A stretch of 64,000 nucleotides of DNA, from contig RPGQ01000037.1 in assembly GCA_004193595.1 (NCBI GenBank), positions 178,827 through 242,826 of the forward strand, written 5' to 3'. The position numbers and the translations under genes are program-made. The notes under the pieces were generated by a model, which saw only the letters and a program-made list of their open reading frames with translations, searched no databases and was not told the origin of the DNA. Shown here piece after piece: positions 1-7,792 of the stretch; position 1 is the first letter of the stretch, and each line of letters begins with the position of its first letter. Source of the stretch: Desulfobacteraceae bacterium Eth-SRB2. GTDB lineage: Bacteria > Desulfobacterota > Desulfobacteria > Desulfobacterales > UBA11574.

Positions 1-322
1 CGCCGATTTTTTCAATGGCAAAGACGGCCACCAGAGCCTGAATCGAATTCACCAGACGAATACCCACACGGTCTTGTGCTTCAACGTCTTCATTTTTCAG
101 ACTGTTTCCGAACTTGTTTACCATTTCCTGGAGTTGTGCATAGGTGACGATCTGGTCCATGAATTTGATGGCAGCATTGTCACCTCTTCCCTCGCGAACA
201 TGACGGTCGAGCAAAAAGTCGGTAAGATTCAATTCATCCGGAGTATCTGCAAACTCTTCAGGAACAACATATTCAGGCCACAAATCTTTTGGTGGCAGCA
301 TATTTTCCGGTATTTTTCCCAT
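1..322 (-). CDS. AMP-dependent acyl/aryl-CoA ligase, benzoate-CoA ligase-like (N-terminal fragment)
   Basis: The gene reads leftward and is cut by the window edge, leaving about 107 N-terminal residues. The fragment contains NLTDFLLDRHVREGRGDNAA followed by a TYAQL segment and an R-V-G-I-R-L stretch. This layout is typical of the N-terminus of benzoate-CoA ligase-type members of the ANL adenylating superfamily, which make acyl-CoA from a carboxylate, ATP and CoA. The ATG at 322 is preceded by an AGGGAGG ribosome-binding site at 331-337, which fixes the start. The gene is divergent from the CoA-transferase operon across a 1.08 kb control region, so both loci probably serve the same acyl-CoA pathway. 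The substrate cannot be read from this fragment: the AMP-binding and C-terminal domains lie outside the window. Confidence 0.8.
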   Translation of the reverse strand, partial: MGKIPENMLPPKDLWPEYVVPEEFADTPDELNLTDFLLDRHVREGRGDNAAIKFMDQIVTYAQLQEMVNKFGNSLKNEDVEAQDRVGIRLVNSIQALVAVFAIEKIG

Positions 323-1398
323 AACATAAACCTCCCTAATTTTATTGTTGTCTGTTTTTAATGTAACCCGTTTCCATTACTCAACAACCGGTTTTATATC
401 CCTGCCTGAGCCGGCAGACATGAGTTTAACCTGTTCTAAAGTCGAGTTTTGCCAAAATTTCACCCCTGGTGGCGTTCGGACAAACGTTCCGGGGTGATAT
501 GCTGAAAGCGTTCACCTCCTTTCAAAAGAAATTGTTGTGACCAATCGAAAATTTTTATCGGCGATCATCGAATAGGTCGAATAGGTATGGTCAAAATTTT
601 TCAAACATTTGCCTATAAAATATCCCGCAATAAATTGCAAGCCAAAAAAAAACATTGGTTTTTAAAGCACTTTTCTTTTGACCAAAACCGGGAAAAATGT
701 TAGGTTTAATTTTTCTTTTTTCACGGAAATAATAGCTTATAGTGTATTCTTAAATATCCGCTAATCTATATATTGTATTTTATTCGATCTTAAACTTTTT
801 TAAAAAACATTTTCAAATCCATGTTCGGTCTTCCTTTGTCTGTTCGGGATCTTTAGCGATTCAGGTTTATTAACCCTTGATAGCCGGGCGTAAAGGGTAA
901 ATTAAAAAATATTTTTGAATAAAATTCATTTTTTGTTCTTGACAAAACTTATAAACAATTTTAAAAAACACTTTACTCTGAATCAAATTCATTTTTTAAG
1001 TCTATATAAAATTTCAACCGAAAAACTGTATTCATTGAATATAATTCATACATAAATCAGCCTTTCATTTTTTTAGCACAATATTTTATATTTTTTTTAT
1101 CGTATTACCTAAAGGAGGTGATGTCAGACTGTTACGCTTTCTGCATAAAGCGGAAAGAAAAACGACCCATCGAAAGGCAAGCAGGAAATTAGAAAAGATA
1201 TTTGCTCGGTTGCCGGCGCAGTAGCTATCAATCACCTATAAAAGGTCGTTTTATCATGGTTGCCGGGGTTAGCCGAAATTCAATCAGAAAGGAGGTGGTA
1301 AAAATCAGTACGGAGGAATCTATACTGTTCCTCTGAGACTGAAAAGGACTCTGGATCGACTCTTAAGTGGATTACTAACTACTTTTTGGAGGTAAAAT
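323..1398. promoter_or_regulatory. Divergent AT-rich control region between the CoA ligase and CoA-transferase operon
   Basis: This 1.08 kb stretch has no convincing long gene. It is AT-rich from about 540 to 1110 and separates two divergent catabolic transcripts. It contains three copies of a TGAAT-N3-ATTCA palindrome (916-928, 979-991, 1036-1048), a TTGACA hexamer at 939-944, and two leaders with strong AGGAGG-type ribosome-binding sequences. On the ligase side a CACCCC/GGGGTG stem spans 461-496. On the transferase side an AAAACGACC (1159-1167) to GGTCGTTTT (1244-1252) pairing closes an 86-nt domain. The region therefore looks like a regulated divergent promoter with structured leaders. The cognate regulator is not in the window. 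Confidence 0.6.
916..1048. promoter_or_regulatory. Three TGAAT-N3-ATTCA palindromes, probable operators
   Basis: Identical 5-bp half-sites in inverted orientation with a 3-bp spacer occur at 916-928 (spacer AAA), 979-991 (CAA) and 1036-1048 (ATA), each followed by T. Starts are 63 and 57 bp apart, near six helical turns. Compact palindromes of this size are common for TetR-type regulators of acyl-CoA pathways; that link is inference. A TTGACA hexamer at 939-944 lies between the first two copies, so binding could block RNA polymerase. Confidence 0.6.
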
Positions 1399-2889
1399 AT
1401 GGCAGAAAAAAGAGACATTGAAATAAACAGCCGGGCAGATACCATAGACCTGATGAATCCGGATATCAGGCCCTGGCCGGTCACGCCGCCGCCATCGTTT
1501 GAAGAAGTCATGGAAAAGACATATGCCAAGCGCAAGGCGGAAGATTTCGGTAAGTGGTGTGAGGACAACCTCAGGTATGAGTATTGCTGGGGCAAACCCG
1601 AGGCTCTCCAGGGGTTCAAGTTTGTCTGTTGCGGCCAGTGGAGAATGGGCAACATGTTTTGCAGCGGACTGCTCTGCGAAGCCGGGGCCGAGGTAATCAA
1701 AGTGGAGCCGCCCGGAGGCGACCCCTTGAGAAAGCTCACGCCCTTTGGCCGGGAAGAGTATAAGCTCGAAAGCAAGATCACCGGCGCAAAATGCGGCCTC
1801 GACTTCCTCCACGAAATGAGGGGACAAAAATCGGTTACCATTAATCTTGAAACCGAAGAGGGCCGGGCAATTTACAAGACCCTTTGCAGCCAGGTCGACG
1901 GTGTGATCGACGAGATGCCCCCGGGCTACATGGACAGCATCGGCCTTGGATACAGGGATCTTTGCGAGGAAATGCCAAGGTTGGTTTACTGTAATATTGG
2001 CGTGCGCGGAACCTGGGGCCCTTACAAAGACAAGATGTCCAAGTTCGGTCAGTGGACCCTGGAACCCTTTGGCGGCTGCGCCAACGCGTTTATCCACAAC
2101 ACCGGCTTTCCTCAGGATCAGCTCCCCAGGGGCAAGGGCGGCGACCCCACCCGGTCGGGTGTATGGTTCGCCGATTTTTGTGCCGGTGAGCAGGCGGCCA
2201 ACACCCTGCTGGCAGCCTTGTATTGGAGAGATGAGATGAGCGGCGAAGGTCAGTTCTGTGAGGTGTCCGGCGCCGAGTGCCAGAATGAAATCCTTGACTT
2301 TGATATCAGCTGGTACGGCTTTAACAAAAGCATCAAAGCCAGGACCGGCGCCTGGGACCCCAACCTGAACCAGTATGAGTGGAACCCCTGCCGTGACGGA
2401 TACATGATGATCGGCGGCCAGACCGACAGGCTCTGGTACCGGATCGGCATGTGCATAGAAAGGGACTTCCCGCAATTCGGAAGGCTTATCCACGAAGACC
2501 CCATTCTCAAGGAGATGGGTGGCCGGAACGCTCTGAATATGCTGGTAAAGACCTACACCCTGACTACCCGATGGCTCAGGGATATTAACAGGACCGAGGC
2601 AGAGACCAAGCTCCTGGAATATGAGATTGCGGCAGGACCGGTTCTTTTCATCGATGAGCTCTCCGAGTTCCCGCATTTCAAGTACCGTCCCTGGGTGTGC
2701 ACCATTGACACCGACCATTACGGCACCATACTCTTCTCTGTGTCGCCCAACGCCTATGCACAGGCCACGCCTCACCGGACTAAAGTGCTGGGCAGACCCG
2801 TCGGGTATGATAACTACGAGATATTGCAGAAGTGGTGCGGTATAGGCCAAACCATAGTCAACGAGTATATTGAAAAGGGGGTGATGTAA
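1399..2889 (+). CDS. Family III CoA-transferase, subunit lacking the catalytic aspartate
   Basis: The protein has 496 residues and belongs to the CaiB/BaiF (family III) CoA-transferases, which move CoA between acyl groups through an aspartyl-CoA thioester. The family hallmark [16 protein letters not shown] is at about residues 96-111, after a 70-residue N-terminal extension. Where the family places its catalytic Asp (Y/F-D before a small-residue turn), this protein has FGQW, with Gln218 aligned to the Asp. It is probably the structural partner of the next gene, as in heterodimeric benzylsuccinate CoA-transferase, where one subunit carries the catalytic residue. It contains many cysteines (for example VCC near 76-78). 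The ATG follows a TTGGAGG site. The stop overlaps the next start (TAATG), so translation is coupled. The substrate is unknown. Confidence 0.85.
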   Translation: MAEKRDIEINSRADTIDLMNPDIRPWPVTPPPSFEEVMEKTYAKRKAEDFGKWCEDNLRYEYCWGKPEALQGFKFVCCGQWRMGNMFCSGLLCEAGAEVIKVEPPGGDPLRKLTPFGREEYKLESKITGAKCGLDFLHEMRGQKSVTINLETEEGRAIYKTLCSQVDGVIDEMPPGYMDSIGLGYRDLCEEMPRLVYCNIGVRGTWGPYKDKMSKFGQWTLEPFGGCANAFIHNTGFPQDQLPRGKGGDPTRSGVWFADFCAGEQAANTLLAALYWRDEMSGEGQFCEVSGAECQNEILDFDISWYGFNKSIKARTGAWDPNLNQYEWNPCRDGYMMIGGQTDRLWYRIGMCIERDFPQFGRLIHEDPILKEMGGRNALNMLVKTYTLTTRWLRDINRTEAETKLLEYEIAAGPVLFIDELSEFPHFKYRPWVCTIDTDHYGTILFSVSPNAYAQATPHRTKVLGRPVGYDNYEILQKWCGIGQTIVNEYIEKGVM

Positions 2890-4304
2890 TGGCGAAAGAC
2901 CCACGTGAGACAAGAATAGAGGATCTGCCAGGCCCCAAGAGCAAGGAAGAGCTTGAAGAGATGAAGATGCCTTACGAGGAGTACTGCAAGGCTCAGTTCG
3001 ATCCGGGCAATGAGTTTTCAAAGCCCCAATCTCTAAAGGGTATCCGATGGTTGAGTACCACAATGTATATTTTTACACCCCACTCAGTTTCCAACCTGGC
3101 AGAATTAGGGGCCGATGTAATCAAGGTGGAGATGCCGAGGATGGGAGATCCCATGCGGCACTGCGCTCCGTTCAACGAGACGTATCTCTATCCTTTGCAT
3201 GACTCCAGGCCCATGACCGGCACCGGTATGGGATATCTGAACGCAAATCCCAACGAGTACCACATTACCATGGACTACCACCTGCCCGAGATGAAGGAGG
3301 CCTTTTACTCGCTGGTCAAGATGTCCGACGGGCTCACCGAGTGCTACCGGCCGGGAACCTTTGACCGGTGGAATCAATCATTTCGCTTCCTCCAGGAAAT
3401 GAACCCCAGGTTCATCTATGTGTGGGGCGGAGGCTTCGGTTACGGGCCCAAATGTTTCGGAGGTTCTTACGACATTCTGGGCCAGGCCCACGCCGGACTT
3501 GCTTCGGTAACCGGCATGCACGAGTATATGGGCGGCCATCCACTCAAGCACTCCAACTGGTGCATTGACTGGTACTCCGGCACCCAGATCACCTTCGGAA
3601 TCCTGGCGGCCATTCACTGGCGCCGCAAGACAGGCCTGGGCACCATGATCGAGTTCTCCCAGGTCCAGGCTGCAACCAGGTGTCTTGGATATGCCGCGCC
3701 GCTTTACGGCAGGTTCGGCATTGTCCGCCAGCGCTGGGGCAACTGGGATACCCAGCTCTGCGCCCACGGTATCATTCTGTGCGGCAAGTCCGACTTCCCG
3801 GATGCAGAGAACCCGCAGGACCGGCTGGAAGCCAGGTATGCGATGGTTTCTGCGTTCCAGGATGAAGACTGGAAAGAGCTGTGCGCCATCACCGGAATGA
3901 AGGACCTGATGGACAAATACAAATCCAATAATGAAAGGGCCGAAGGTGAGGCTCAGATCGAGATCTACGCGGCTCTTGAAAAATGGGCCGAAGACAAATC
4001 CAGGGGCGAAGTCTGCAAGACACTCCAGGATGCAGGTCTGCTGGCCGAACCGGTGTGCAACGACAGGGAGTACTATGAAGACGAGCACTGGAGGATGCGC
4101 GGTACGGTCCGATGGATGGATGACCCCATTTTCGGCGATATACTGCAGCACGGCACTTACGCATCAGGCCTATTGTCCAAGACTCCCAGGCGACTCTTCT
4201 GGATCTGGCGGCCGGTGGGTGCTGACAACGTCAAGATCTACCATGAACTGCTCGGCTACCCGACGAAAACGATTGAAGAGTGGTATGAAAAGGCCTGGCT
4301 ATAA
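2889..4304 (+). CDS. Family III CoA-transferase, catalytic subunit
   Basis: The 471-residue product is a second CaiB/BaiF-type CoA-transferase. It carries the family motif [17 protein letters not shown] near residues 74-90 and the sequence [11 protein letters not shown], which places the expected catalytic aspartate at Asp195. The upstream subunit lacks this residue, so the two genes probably form an obligate heterodimer with a single active site. The start codon shares one base with the previous stop codon. Both subunits are longer than the roughly 400 residues usual for the family, because of N-terminal extensions of about 50-70 residues. Proximity to a CoA ligase suggests activation of an aromatic or substituted dicarboxylic acid, but no substrate can be assigned from sequence. 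Confidence 0.87.
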   Translation: MAKDPRETRIEDLPGPKSKEELEEMKMPYEEYCKAQFDPGNEFSKPQSLKGIRWLSTTMYIFTPHSVSNLAELGADVIKVEMPRMGDPMRHCAPFNETYLYPLHDSRPMTGTGMGYLNANPNEYHITMDYHLPEMKEAFYSLVKMSDGLTECYRPGTFDRWNQSFRFLQEMNPRFIYVWGGGFGYGPKCFGGSYDILGQAHAGLASVTGMHEYMGGHPLKHSNWCIDWYSGTQITFGILAAIHWRRKTGLGTMIEFSQVQAATRCLGYAAPLYGRFGIVRQRWGNWDTQLCAHGIILCGKSDFPDAENPQDRLEARYAMVSAFQDEDWKELCAITGMKDLMDKYKSNNERAEGEAQIEIYAALEKWAEDKSRGEVCKTLQDAGLLAEPVCNDREYYEDEHWRMRGTVRWMDDPIFGDILQHGTYASGLLSKTPRRLFWIWRPVGADNVKIYHELLGYPTKTIEEWYEKAWL

Positions 4305-4319
4305 AAGGAGGTGTAAACT

Positions 4320-4805
4320 GTGTGTGATATAATCTGGTGTAAAAAAGATTTTGAAGGAAAGCCGTGTAATACCATTAATTATCTGGATCCTTACTGCTTT
4401 TGGAACTGGGAAGGCACCATCAACTGTGCCGAATGTGGTGCGGTCTACTATATCCACATGATCCAGGGCAAGATGTACAGGGGCCCGGAGGACAGACCCG
4501 GCGAAAAGCCTGATACCAGCCCGCTTTATGCGGATAAGCCGTTGGAGGGCTACAGGTTCTATGGAGCGGGTATTCCAGACAGGACCCGGCCTTTTGAGTG
4601 CCTGCCCAGACATATCTACCTGGGCGTGCCCGACATGGTGAAGTTCAGTATACGGAACCGGCCGGTAAGAGGATGGCGTCCCCAGGCTCCGGACGGCGGC
4701 ATCGCCGGAAGCTATCAGTTCAACTGGGATCTTAAGAGGCTTTCTCCGGATGTATATGAAGAGTATCAGCAGAAGATAAAAAATGGCGAAGTTACCGAGT
4801 GGTAA
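4320..4805 (+). CDS. Cysteine-containing small protein of unknown function
   Basis: I do not recognise a family for this 161-residue protein. The start is GTG at 4320, placed 7 nt after a strong GGAGG site. Cysteines cluster in the N-terminal third: Cys2, Cys7, Cys16, one in the PYCFWNW segment, and a CAEC pair near residues 36-39, which could bind zinc or iron-sulfur. The remainder is rich in Pro, Tyr and Trp (GWRPQAPDGG). There is no signal peptide or membrane segment, so it should be cytoplasmic. It lies 15 bp after the catalytic CoA-transferase gene and runs in the same direction, so it is probably co-transcribed and may be an accessory subunit or metal-binding partner. Confidence 0.75.
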   Translation: MCDIIWCKKDFEGKPCNTINYLDPYCFWNWEGTINCAECGAVYYIHMIQGKMYRGPEDRPGEKPDTSPLYADKPLEGYRFYGAGIPDRTRPFECLPRHIYLGVPDMVKFSIRNRPVRGWRPQAPDGGIAGSYQFNWDLKRLSPDVYEEYQQKIKNGEVTEW

Positions 4806-4836
4806 CTTGGGTTATAATTAAAGAAAGGAGTGTCAT

Positions 4837-5070
4837 ATGGCAGAGTTAACACCTCAAGAATTTCTTGACAAATGCCTGAAGCCGGCGAAAGAGTCTGATC
4901 ATATATGCTGGGACTGTGTACATCTTAAGCCAGTAATCGAGGACTCGTTTTTTCCTCCGGCAGACATTATCGGCTGGTGCAAGAAGATCCACTTTCCCCA
5001 CTACTGGTGCGTAGCGGATTTCAACGTGGTCAAAAAATGCTATGCCTTTGAATCAAAGAAGAAGAAGTAG
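4837..5070 (+). CDS. Small cysteine-rich protein, possible iron-sulfur accessory subunit
   Basis: The protein has 77 residues and six cysteines: Cys13, Cys24, Cys27, Cys48, Cys58 and Cys68, giving a C-x2-C-x20-C-x9-C-x9-C pattern that includes HICWDC and GWCKK. This resembles in general layout the small HiPIP-like iron-sulfur subunits of hydrocarbon-adding glycyl radical enzymes (benzylsuccinate and alkylsuccinate synthases). That is an analogy, not an identification, and no glycyl radical enzyme is present in the window. An AAAGGAG site precedes the ATG. The gene sits within the CoA-transferase operon, whose neighbours would fit processing of a succinate-adduct acid. Confidence 0.75.
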   Translation: MAELTPQEFLDKCLKPAKESDHICWDCVHLKPVIEDSFFPPADIIGWCKKIHFPHYWCVADFNVVKKCYAFESKKKK

Positions 5071-5071
5071 C

Positions 5072-5374
5072 ATGGAGGAAAACGTAAAAAAGGAACTCGA
5101 TACCATCAAAGAGATGGTGCTCAGATGGCAAAAGAGCTTTCTTGGGTGGGCAACTTCGGACGGGGGAAACGACTATTTGCTTGAAGAGTTCTCGGAAGAG
5201 ATTTCAACGTATGTTTCCCCTTTGGTCCGGAGGTTGTACGAAAGCAAGTTCCTAAGCCTGTACGAGCATCACGAGTTCATGGAATCTTGCTATAACCAGT
5301 TAAATGAGCTTAGCGACCTTATTAAGATTAAGGAAGCTGATGCCAAACAACCCAAAAAAGGGATCTGGGCATGA
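5072..5374 (+). CDS. Small helical protein of unknown function
   Basis: The product has 100 residues, starting at the ATG 1 nt after the previous stop codon, so translation is probably coupled. It is predicted mainly alpha-helical (MEENVKKELDTIKEMVLRWQ and later LYEHHEFMESCYNQLNELSD) and acidic, with no membrane segment. I do not recognise a family. The ribosome-binding sequence is weak (AGAAGAAG), which agrees with coupling to the upstream cysteine-rich gene. It is likely a partner of the neighbouring small proteins. Confidence 0.65.
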   Translation: MEENVKKELDTIKEMVLRWQKSFLGWATSDGGNDYLLEEFSEEISTYVSPLVRRLYESKFLSLYEHHEFMESCYNQLNELSDLIKIKEADAKQPKKGIWA

Positions 5375-5428
5375 GCTTTTATTAATACTTTGGCTTATGT
5401 TTAGATTAAACCAAAAGGAGGAGAGAGT

Positions 5429-5860
5429 ATGCCTGAACTATGTCGCGTGGGTGTTTGCGGGTTTGACCCCATGCTCGTCAAGGGATACGTTGTGACCGGG
5501 TTTAGAGGTCTGTGGTGGCACATATCGGACGAGATTTACGAGGAATATAACGTAAAACCGAATGACAAGATTTCCGTCAAGCTGCTCAAGGTTTTTGCTG
5601 GCCAAACTGGAAAAATGACCCATGAGCCCAATGAAGACTTTGAGTGGGATCTGTCCAAGGAATCCGGCCTTGCAGTTTTGCTGCCGCCTAAGATTATTGT
5701 CGCGTATGAGCTCACAGAATTTCACTTCCTGGAGTTGATCGTCACTAAAATCAATGATCAGGAAGTCTGGCCCGGCGAAGATGTGACGAGCGTAAAGATG
5801 TGGCCCGAGGAAATGATGAATCTAGATTTTACGATTGATTTCATTCCTCCGGTCATGTAA
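5429..5860 (+). CDS. Last gene of the CoA-transferase operon, unknown function
   Basis: The 143-residue product begins at an ATG after a strong AAAGGAGGAG site. It looks beta-rich and acidic, with a repeated VKMWPEEM-like aromatic/acidic character, and has no signal peptide. I do not recognise a family. It starts 54 bp after the preceding gene and is followed within 70 bp by a strong intrinsic terminator, so it is the final cistron of the operon that begins at 1399. Its conservation next to the CoA-transferases elsewhere would show whether it belongs to the pathway. Confidence 0.72.
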   Translation: MPELCRVGVCGFDPMLVKGYVVTGFRGLWWHISDEIYEEYNVKPNDKISVKLLKVFAGQTGKMTHEPNEDFEWDLSKESGLAVLLPPKIIVAYELTEFHFLELIVTKINDQEVWPGEDVTSVKMWPEEMMNLDFTIDFIPPVM

Positions 5861-5930
5861 TAACCAAAATTGGCATTTCCTCCGCGCCTCTGCTGTTAGA
5901 GGCTGGGGGAAGAAATAATATACTATTACC

Positions 5931-5970
5931 ATCCCCCTTCTCGGTTTTTACCGGAAAGGGGGATTTTTTT
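5931..5970 (+). terminator. Rho-independent terminator of the CoA-transferase operon
   Basis: The arms ATCCCCCTT (5931-5939) and AAGGGGGAT pair perfectly around an inner CGGT/ACCG stem and are followed by seven T. It lies 71 bp after the last gene of the operon. Confidence 0.88.
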
Positions 5971-6063
5971 GTAAATCATCTTGATTTTTTTTGTTTTTGC
6001 ATCTATTAATCCATCACGGAAATCATAGGCTATGGATCAGGGTCCAGATATAAGCGCTGACTT

Positions 6064-6486
6064 AATAATTAATTATTAACAATTGATTATTAATTATTAT
6101 TAATTATTAAATATGGCAAAAGGCGATGATATTCAGGAGAGGCTTATTGATTTTCCAGTAAGCATTATTCAACTTACCACAAAATTTCCAAAAACCTTGG
6201 CTGGAAAACACATTGCTGGTCAAATATTACGAAGCGGAACTTCTCCTGCGCCTAATTATGCTGAGGCTCGTTCAGCAGAAAGTTCGAACGACTTTATTCA
6301 TAAGTTAAAAATCGCTTTAAAAGAGCTGAATGAAACAGCAGTTTGGCTGCAAATTATCATACGAAGTAAAATGCTGCCAATTGAAGAGTGTATTGATTTA
6401 CAAAAAGAATGTGATGAACTTTGCAGAATCATAAGTACAATTGTGAAGACTTCTCAAAAACGCAGGAAAAAATAATTAATTATTAA
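6064..6486. repeat. Identical AT palindromes flanking the four-helix-bundle gene
   Basis: The self-complementary sequence AATAATTAATTATTAA occurs at 6064-6079 and again at 6471-6486, immediately before and after the small gene at 6113-6475. A further shared 13-mer, TAATTATTAAATA, occurs at 6101-6113 and at the downstream copy. The space between 6080 and 6112 is filled with variants of the same unit. Confidence 0.75.
6113..6475 (+). CDS. Four-helix-bundle protein of the S23 / TIGR02436 type
   Basis: The 120-residue protein contains the family signature ILRSGTSPAPNYAEARSAES followed by NDFIHKLKIALKELNETAVW. This matches the four-helix-bundle proteins first described in 23S rRNA intervening sequences and later found as stand-alone genes; the biochemical role is not settled. 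It is stand-alone here, not inside rRNA. The C-terminus is a basic KRRKK tail. No Shine-Dalgarno sequence is visible before the ATG. The gene is enclosed by identical AT palindromes, which suggests acquisition as a small cassette. The related Avd protein works with a reverse transcriptase in diversity-generating retroelements, but none is present. Confidence 0.85.
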   Translation: MAKGDDIQERLIDFPVSIIQLTTKFPKTLAGKHIAGQILRSGTSPAPNYAEARSAESSNDFIHKLKIALKELNETAVWLQIIIRSKMLPIEECIDLQKECDELCRIISTIVKTSQKRRKK

Positions 6487-6550
6487 ATAAGGGCCTATGC
6501 TCCTCACATCTTAACAACTAACATTTAAACAATCACAAAGGAAAGTGGAA

Positions 6551-7792
6551 ATGACCGAACAAACAAAACAAACCAAAGAAGAAGAAATGGAAGAAGCCAT
6601 CAAGGAATTAGAGCAGCAGTACACCTCCGTAGGAGACCAGCCAAAACATCCGGGCTGGGTCACAATTGCCGAAGTTTTTAATAAAGCAGAAGCGTCACAC
6701 AAAACAGATCCGATCTTTGAAAATATGTTTTTTATGTTAGGATATGATTATTCTTCTAACGTATACGTGCTTAAAGGGGATTATCTGACCATCGTGGATC
6801 CTGGAAATGATTACACGTCGTTTATGGCACTTTTCGATCTTGATTATGACCCGGGCGACATTAAGAAAATTGTTCTTACCCACGGTCACCGGGACCATGC
6901 CATGGGTATCTTCGAACTGTTAAATTATCCCACGATTATGAAAAACAAAGACATAGAGATTATAATCCATGAAAAGGGTCCTGACATGTTCAAAAAGATG
7001 ATAGAAGAAACAGGTTTTCCCTTCACCCTGGTTAAGGGAGGAGAAACTCTTGATCTTGGCGGCTCTGAATGGGAAGTGATTCATACGCCCGGTCATACCA
7101 TGGACGGCATATCTCTTTATAATGCTCCAACAAAAACAGCCTTTACCGGGGATACCATATTACCCTACGGCATGGCAGATGTTGACGATAGTGCCGGAGG
7201 CCGGCTGGACCACTACCTGTTTAGCGTCAAGGAACTACTCAAAAGAGATATTGAAAATATCCTGCCCGGCCATGGTGTACCGGTGGTTTCCGCCGGAAAG
7301 AAGGTCATGGAGGTGGCTTACGAAGGCGTGATAGCGAAAATCCTTCAAATCGAGGGTAACATTTCATGGATGGATGTGGCACCGCATCTTGTTCAAAAAG
7401 GACTTTTGGAAGAAGCGGTCTATTGCTGTGACAAGAAACTTGTCGGCGATACTGAAGACTTAATAGCGCTTCAGCTTAAGGCTTACTGTTTGACCGATAT
7501 GGGGCGGTGTGAGGAATCATTGGAGCTTCTTGATAAAATTCTGGCAAGGCAAAGCAACAATCCCCATGCGCTACTGGGAAAGGGTCATGCCTTGATGGGA
7601 ATGCAACAATATGAAGAAAGCCTGCAATACTTTGATGATGTTCTTAAAATCAACCCGGATATTAAAGAGGCGCATATATACAAAGGCATGAGCCTCTATT
7701 TTTTGGGCAAGTACGATGAGGCCATGGATATAGAGATTTTTCGAACGGAGTTCGCTGAAAAATTCAAAGATCAGCTTGAAAAAAAAGAGTGA
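6551..7792 (+). CDS. Metallo-beta-lactamase-fold hydrolase with C-terminal TPR repeats
   Basis: The protein has 413 residues from the ATG at 6551, chosen over a GTG at 6545 because AAAGGA lies 8 nt upstream of it. The MBL metal motif HGHRDH is at 111-116, with later ligands His182 (TPGHT), Asp201 (FTGDT) and His241 (LPGHG), so the site looks complete for two metals. From about residue 285 the sequence shows tetratricopeptide repeats (SLELLDKILARQ and SLQYFDDVLKINPD), which usually mediate protein contacts. The likely activity is glyoxalase II-like or another hydrolase, with the substrate unknown. Its 3' end overlaps the convergent gene by 22 bp. Confidence 0.88.
   Translation: MTEQTKQTKEEEMEEAIKELEQQYTSVGDQPKHPGWVTIAEVFNKAEASHKTDPIFENMFFMLGYDYSSNVYVLKGDYLTIVDPGNDYTSFMALFDLDYDPGDIKKIVLTHGHRDHAMGIFELLNYPTIMKNKDIEIIIHEKGPDMFKKMIEETGFPFTLVKGGETLDLGGSEWEVIHTPGHTMDGISLYNAPTKTAFTGDTILPYGMADVDDSAGGRLDHYLFSVKELLKRDIENILPGHGVPVVSAGKKVMEVAYEGVIAKILQIEGNISWMDVAPHLVQKGLLEEAVYCCDKKLVGDTEDLIALQLKAYCLTDMGRCEESLELLDKILARQSNNPHALLGKGHALMGMQQYEESLQYFDDVLKINPDIKEAHIYKGMSLYFLGKYDEAMDIEIFRTEFAEKFKDQLEKKE

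Noticed and set aside
1150-1300. c-di-GMP (GEMM-type) riboswitch
   Set aside because: The GGTTGCCGGGGTTAGCCGAA 3' part looks vaguely similar, but the conserved GCAAACC and GACGCAAAGCC elements are missing.
1375-3063. A 562-codon open frame on the minus strand opposite the CoA-transferases
   Set aside because: It is an antisense shadow: the plus-strand genes have family motifs, coupled starts and good ribosome sites, while the minus frame resembles no protein family.
6113-6475. Diversity-generating retroelement Avd protein
   Set aside because: No reverse transcriptase, template repeat or variable repeat is nearby; the protein is only in the same superfamily.
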